From: Coccinella septempunctata
Lineage: Eukaryota > Arthropoda > Insecta > Coleoptera > Coccinellidae
NCBI RefSeq assembly: GCF_907165205.1
Contig: NC_058193.1
Span: 33,927,521-33,991,520, forward strand
Direction: 5' to 3'
DNA length: 64,000 nucleotides
Shown: positions 60,776 to 64,000 of the stretch, in pieces
Layout of the letters: each line of letters begins with the position of its first letter
Position numbering within the stretch: the stretch's first letter is position 1
Translations under genes and position numbers: made by a program
The notes under the pieces: generated by a model
What the model was told of the DNA's origin: nothing
The model's input: the letters and a program-made list of their open reading frames with translations, nothing else
Database searches by the model: none

Positions 60776-61018
60776 CATAGACATAGAGACATGGACTGTG
60801 CCTTCCCTTTATATCTATGCATGAAATACGGTCAAAAAAAGTGACCGAGAGAAAAACACGTCGGGAATGCAGTTGTCTTTTTCTAGAATTTTGATTGGTC
60901 TACACTCACCTCTATGTGAACAAAAAAGAGAAAGGTATATCCCGACGAGCTTTTCTCTCTTTCTAATAAATAGCCAATTTCATGCTGGCATTGCTCAGTC
61001 CATGTCTCTATGTCTATG
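60776..61018. mobile_element. Non-autonomous inverted-repeat element with 8-bp target duplication (hAT-like), 243 bp
   Basis: The first 22 bases (starting CATAGACATAGAGACATGGA) are a perfect inverse of the last 22 (ending TCCATGTCTCTATGTCTATG). The element is flanked on both sides by the same octamer TTTTTCTG (60768-60775 and 61019-61026). Inner sequences GAGAGAAAAACACGTCGGGA and TCCCGACGAGCTTTTCTCTC also pair, so most of the element folds back. Eight-base duplications point to the hAT superfamily. The intact duplication and termini suggest a young insertion. Confidence 0.88.
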
Positions 61019-61026
61019 TTTTTCTG

Positions 61027-61899
61027 TAACTTTTAATTATGAAACTGATAAAATTGAAGACTTAGGGCCAATTTTTCCACAATTTTTGGATATATCACCG
61101 ATCACTTTTTAACTAAACTTCATTAATTTATTGACGTTTGCGTCCGAAACACATGTTCGTTACAATCCCATATTCAGGAAAAAGTCTGTCAGTTTCTTCC
61201 ATAGAGAAGCAAAGTAATGACTGAGACTCAAACTCAGTTCATCAGTTTTCAGATAATCAGCCTTCCTTCTGCTTCGTCTTGATGGAAGTTCTTCGTATTC
61301 TTCCCTCCTGGAAATATTTTTCGTGTGAAGGTGTTGTCTACAAAGTGTTTCAGGTGAAAATGTATTTACAGATTCTTTTTTCTTATATACACGCTATGAT
61401 TATCATGAGAAAATGATTCTTACATTTTTGATACGTAATAAATGTTTCTGGTATCAATAACTATATTTTACGAAAGTTGTAAGAAAAATATTTAAAAGAT
61501 ATTCAAGGTTAACTGAATTACGTAAAAAAAATTTTGCTTATATGCATCGTAACAAACTTATGCTTTTGATATACTTTTCTCGATTTAAAAACTTTCTTCA
61601 GCGAAAATCTGAGACGCAAATGCATCAATAGCAATAACACAAAATTTTCAAATCATATAAACCCAACAGGAATCACTCTATAGCATAGGATTCATTCAAC
61701 TTTACGACATTTACCTATCATTATTTATAAGTACTGCTAAGAATTCTACCCAAACTAATTCAGCTAATAACTAAATCCCTATCAGAAAACCTTCCACAGA
61801 ACCACATTTTCCCACAGCTGTATGTACAACCCCTTTTTCCAGTAGAAACCAATTTTGATCTATTGAGGGTGTTTTCTCATCCCACACTAAAATCTAAAA
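61027..61899. other. Intergenic, no gene seen
   Basis: AT-rich with no recognised coding exon. It contains the 3' flank of the minus-strand gene at 61900. Confidence 0.4.
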
Positions 61900-62264
61900 C
61901 TATCGACCATTATAGAAGCGGGTTCTAATATGTGCTCGTTGCAATCTACGTCTTTCAAACTCGTTTCCATGCCCATACCCGGTGTAGCCCCATCCAGCTC
62001 CAGAAACATCATGGTCATGGTGTTCCTCCTCGATGTGGTGCGGTACCACGTGGTACGACGTTTTGCAGTGGTTCTTGATGGACTGGATAACGGATGGTAA
62101 GAACATGGCAGTTAGTAGAATGGTCTTTTTGATGAAGAGTACTGATAGGAGTACCAGCGATACCAGCACTTTGATTTTGAAAAGTTTGAACAGCATTATG
62201 AGAGGTATCAGCATCTCTTTCTTCTTTCCACCACCCTTCTTTCTCTCTCTACCTTCGCCTACGT
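61900..62264 (-). CDS. Last exon of a probable Osiris (DUF1676) gene, partial
   Basis: The minus-strand exon begins after a TTTCTTTTCAG acceptor (first exon base 62264, entered in phase 1) and runs to the stop at 61900. About 121 residues are encoded: a Lys/Gly-rich lead (GREREKKGGGKKKE-like), then a long hydrophobic stretch (MLIPLIMLFKLF, VLVSLVLLSVLF, LLTAMFLPSVIQ). A His/Glu-rich segment (HHIEEEHHDHD), GWGYTGYG and a basic end follow. This architecture resembles the C-terminal part of Osiris proteins (insect cuticle and intracellular trafficking proteins). I could not find the upstream exons within the remaining 1.7 kb, so the gene probably continues past the window. The family call is tentative. 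Confidence 0.5.
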
Positions 62265-62825
62265 CTGAAAAGAAACAATTAAATGTTATGCTGACGCAGG
62301 AGATCTGTCTAAAGCCAAATCTTTTTCCGAATGCTAACAAAACACTGATGTTGTATACTCAATGTGTTTCTGAACCTAATACTGGGAAAATGCAAACGGT
62401 TCATCTTTAATCCATTCACGTCCTCGCAGAATGTAGTTCCATTCTTGCAATTTTTTGTTCATAATCTATGTCTTTGACTGGTCTGAATTCATTCATTTCC
62501 CTAAGAGTTTTCTTTCTTAATGTCTTCATTCAGTAATTTTCCCTGAATTACACGAGACAAGGTATGTCATGAAAGATTCTTAATGGTTGTAACGCATCAT
62601 TCATTAAAAAATCATTACTCTATCCGGATGCGTTTTTCTCAGGAGCTGGAAAATTATACTTTTTAAGCTTTACTGGGGCATAAAACGAATTTAGGGTGGA
62701 AGGAATGTATATGTACTTCAATTTAGGTGTGATGAGCATCCATACTTCGAAATAATTGTGTTTTTGGGTGAAATTCATGCCTAATCGAGGGGTTTCCAGG
62801 AATATTTGTCAAATATTTACTTCTA
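62265..62825. other. Presumed intron, nothing recognised
   Basis: If the exon at 61900-62264 is real, this is intron sequence. The plus-strand ORF at 62033-62410 is antisense to that exon and was not called. Confidence 0.35.
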
Positions 62826-63180
62826 AAAGAGGTAGCTCTTTTAGAAAATGTATCTTCCATGGTTTTTCGCAAAAAGATGGGGTCAGTTAAAAAATCGTCA
62901 AGAATGTCGCACCTAGGTAGATAAAATTTCGAGATTCCTCACTGAAAGAGTTGCTTTTTCAGAATATATATCACTTTTGGATAAATCATGCTGTTTTTGG
63001 CAGATACGCTTGTCGAAAATTGACCTACGAAATTTTTCCAAAGAGATGGTCCGTTAAAAATTCATCAAGACCGAACGGTTGCGCCGAGCACCATAAAATT
63101 GCTAGATTTATTACTAGAAGAGTTGCGCTTTGAGAACTTGGCAGAAATATTTTTTCGGACATCGAAAAATTATTTTTAGT
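62826..63180 (+). repeat. ~174-bp repeat, two diverged units with terminal tail
   Basis: AAGA landmarks at 62900 and 63067 give a spacing of 167. The second unit contains AAGACCGAACGGTTGCGCCG, TTTATTACTAGAAGAGTTGC and then TTTGAGAACTTGGCAGAAAT, the same ending as the copy at 10540-10600. The units are more diverged than those next to satellite array 2. Confidence 0.8.
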
Positions 63181-63312
63181 CAAAGTTTGGCAAAATTTTT
63201 GGATGTAAACTTGAATTACTCCAAGAATAGCACAACCTAAAAATATTTTCGAATATATCGGGTGTCCCACAAAAGAGGAATGGAGGTTGATTTTGATTTT
63301 TCAAATGAGACA

Positions 63313-64000
63313 TATTCAGTAGTGTTTTTCAATTCTCTGAAACTTTCTGTAGGCCTTTGAATACTTTCCACATATTTTCCTTCAACAGTTTTCGAAATAT
63401 TTGTTATTTTGCCAAAAAAATAATACCTGTAGAGGCGTTGTTATTCAATTTATAATTCACGAACCCTTACACATACCAAAGACAGCTTTACATGGATTGA
63501 AAGACAAGAAATCAAAGAATCATAGCCAGCTTCAATGAAGTATCTTTTAGCATATGAAGTGTCCAAAAAGGACTATCAACATGATATGCAAATCGATTTA
63601 TCTTCATTTTTTCAAATGCAATGCATATGATTTTTTTCATCATTAAAATAATTATTCATTCTACATCACTTCGTGTCAAATATGATTGCATTGATTTAAA
63701 AAAATAAAGATAAATCGATTTGAAATTCGTCGTGTTGGTAGTCTTTTTGTGGACACTTCATATGCTGGAGATGCTTTATAATAGCTGGCTATGATTCATT
63801 GAAATCTTGTCTTTCAATCCACGTAAAGCTGTTATTGGTATGTGCAAGGGTTCGTGAATTATAATTAAATAACATAGCCTCTACTGGTATCAATTTTTTG
63901 TCCAAATAACAAATATTTCGAAAACTGTTGAAGGAAAATATGTGAAAAGTATACAAGAGCATGCAGGAAGTTCCAAAGAATTGAAAAACACTACTGAATA
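63313..64000. repeat. Long inverted repeat (foldback element), truncated by window end
   Basis: The left arm 63313-63604 is the inverse of the right arm ~63707-64000, with a ~100-base spacer. Examples: TATTCAGTAGTGTTTTTCAA at 63313 against TTGAAAAACACTACTGAATA at the very end, and AATCGATTTATCTT at 63591 against AAGATAAATCGATT. Arms are ~290 bases and differ by substitutions and small indels. No coding capacity. The outer boundary on the right lies beyond the window. On the left it may begin near the GGGTGTCCCAC at 63259. Confidence 0.88.

Noticed and set aside
62033..62410. 125-codon plus-strand ORF
   Set aside because: Antisense to the better-supported Osiris-like exon, which has a good acceptor and the expected hydrophobic and His-rich pattern.
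1..64000. CRISPR arrays, operons, rRNA and tRNA genes
   Set aside because: The window is eukaryotic, with spliced genes. I saw no spacer arrays, no rRNA blocks and no convincing tRNA cloverleaf by eye; a tRNA scan would be needed to exclude the last fully.

Overview
The window is AT-rich insect genomic DNA. It has short introns with GT..AG ends, AATAAA signals, seven-transmembrane insect odorant receptors, a hemocytin/hemolectin gene, both thyrostimulin subunits, and mariner, hAT-like and Harbinger-like transposon remnants. I infer a beetle or another insect that keeps GPA2/GPB5, but the order cannot be proven from this sequence. Exon models were built by eye from GT..AG sites and reading-phase continuity.

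Layout. 1.4-2.9 kb (+): GPB5, the thyrostimulin beta subunit, two coding exons. 4.6-10.6 kb: two arrays of a ~494-bp tandem repeat, the second bracketed by a ~174-bp tandem repeat. 11.7-12.8 kb: a broken mariner element. 14.7-17.2 kb (+) and 19.6-17.8 kb (-): two convergent odorant receptor genes with the same exon structure. 22.9-20.8 kb (-): GPA2, the thyrostimulin alpha subunit. 23.7-26.1 kb (+): a TPRG1-like (hSac2-domain) gene. 30.2-28.2 kb (-): an intronless 675-codon ORF of unknown function, head-to-head with a C1GALT1/Cosmc-like gene at 30.9-33.1 kb (+). 36.6-58.3 kb (+): one very large hemocytin/hemolectin gene that I resolve into 64 coding exons, 14,712 coding bases and about 4,903 residues, with phase continuous from signal peptide to C-terminal cystine knot. 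59.4-60.7 kb: a Harbinger-type remnant. 60.8-61.0 kb: a short inverted-repeat element with an exact 8-bp target duplication. 62.3-61.9 kb (-): the last exon of a probable Osiris (DUF1676) gene whose upstream exons I cannot find. 63.3-64.0 kb: a long inverted repeat cut by the window edge.

How the genes relate. GPA2 and GPB5 are the two subunits of one heterodimeric hormone and lie about 18 kb apart in convergent orientation, with the two receptor genes and the satellite and mariner DNA between them. Hemocytin is a secreted haemocyte clotting/aggregation protein. This copy carries five CBM14-type chitin-binding modules, two discoidin domains, a WxxW mucin-type module, an LDLa module, a VWC-like array and Gly/Lys-rich segments at three separate places. 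The C1GALT1/Cosmc-like gene belongs to mucin-type O-glycosylation. Its proximity to the Thr-rich hemocytin is probably coincidence.

Most of the unexplained sequence is repeat-derived: two satellite families, a dispersed ~100-bp family with five copies, and several small hairpin elements.
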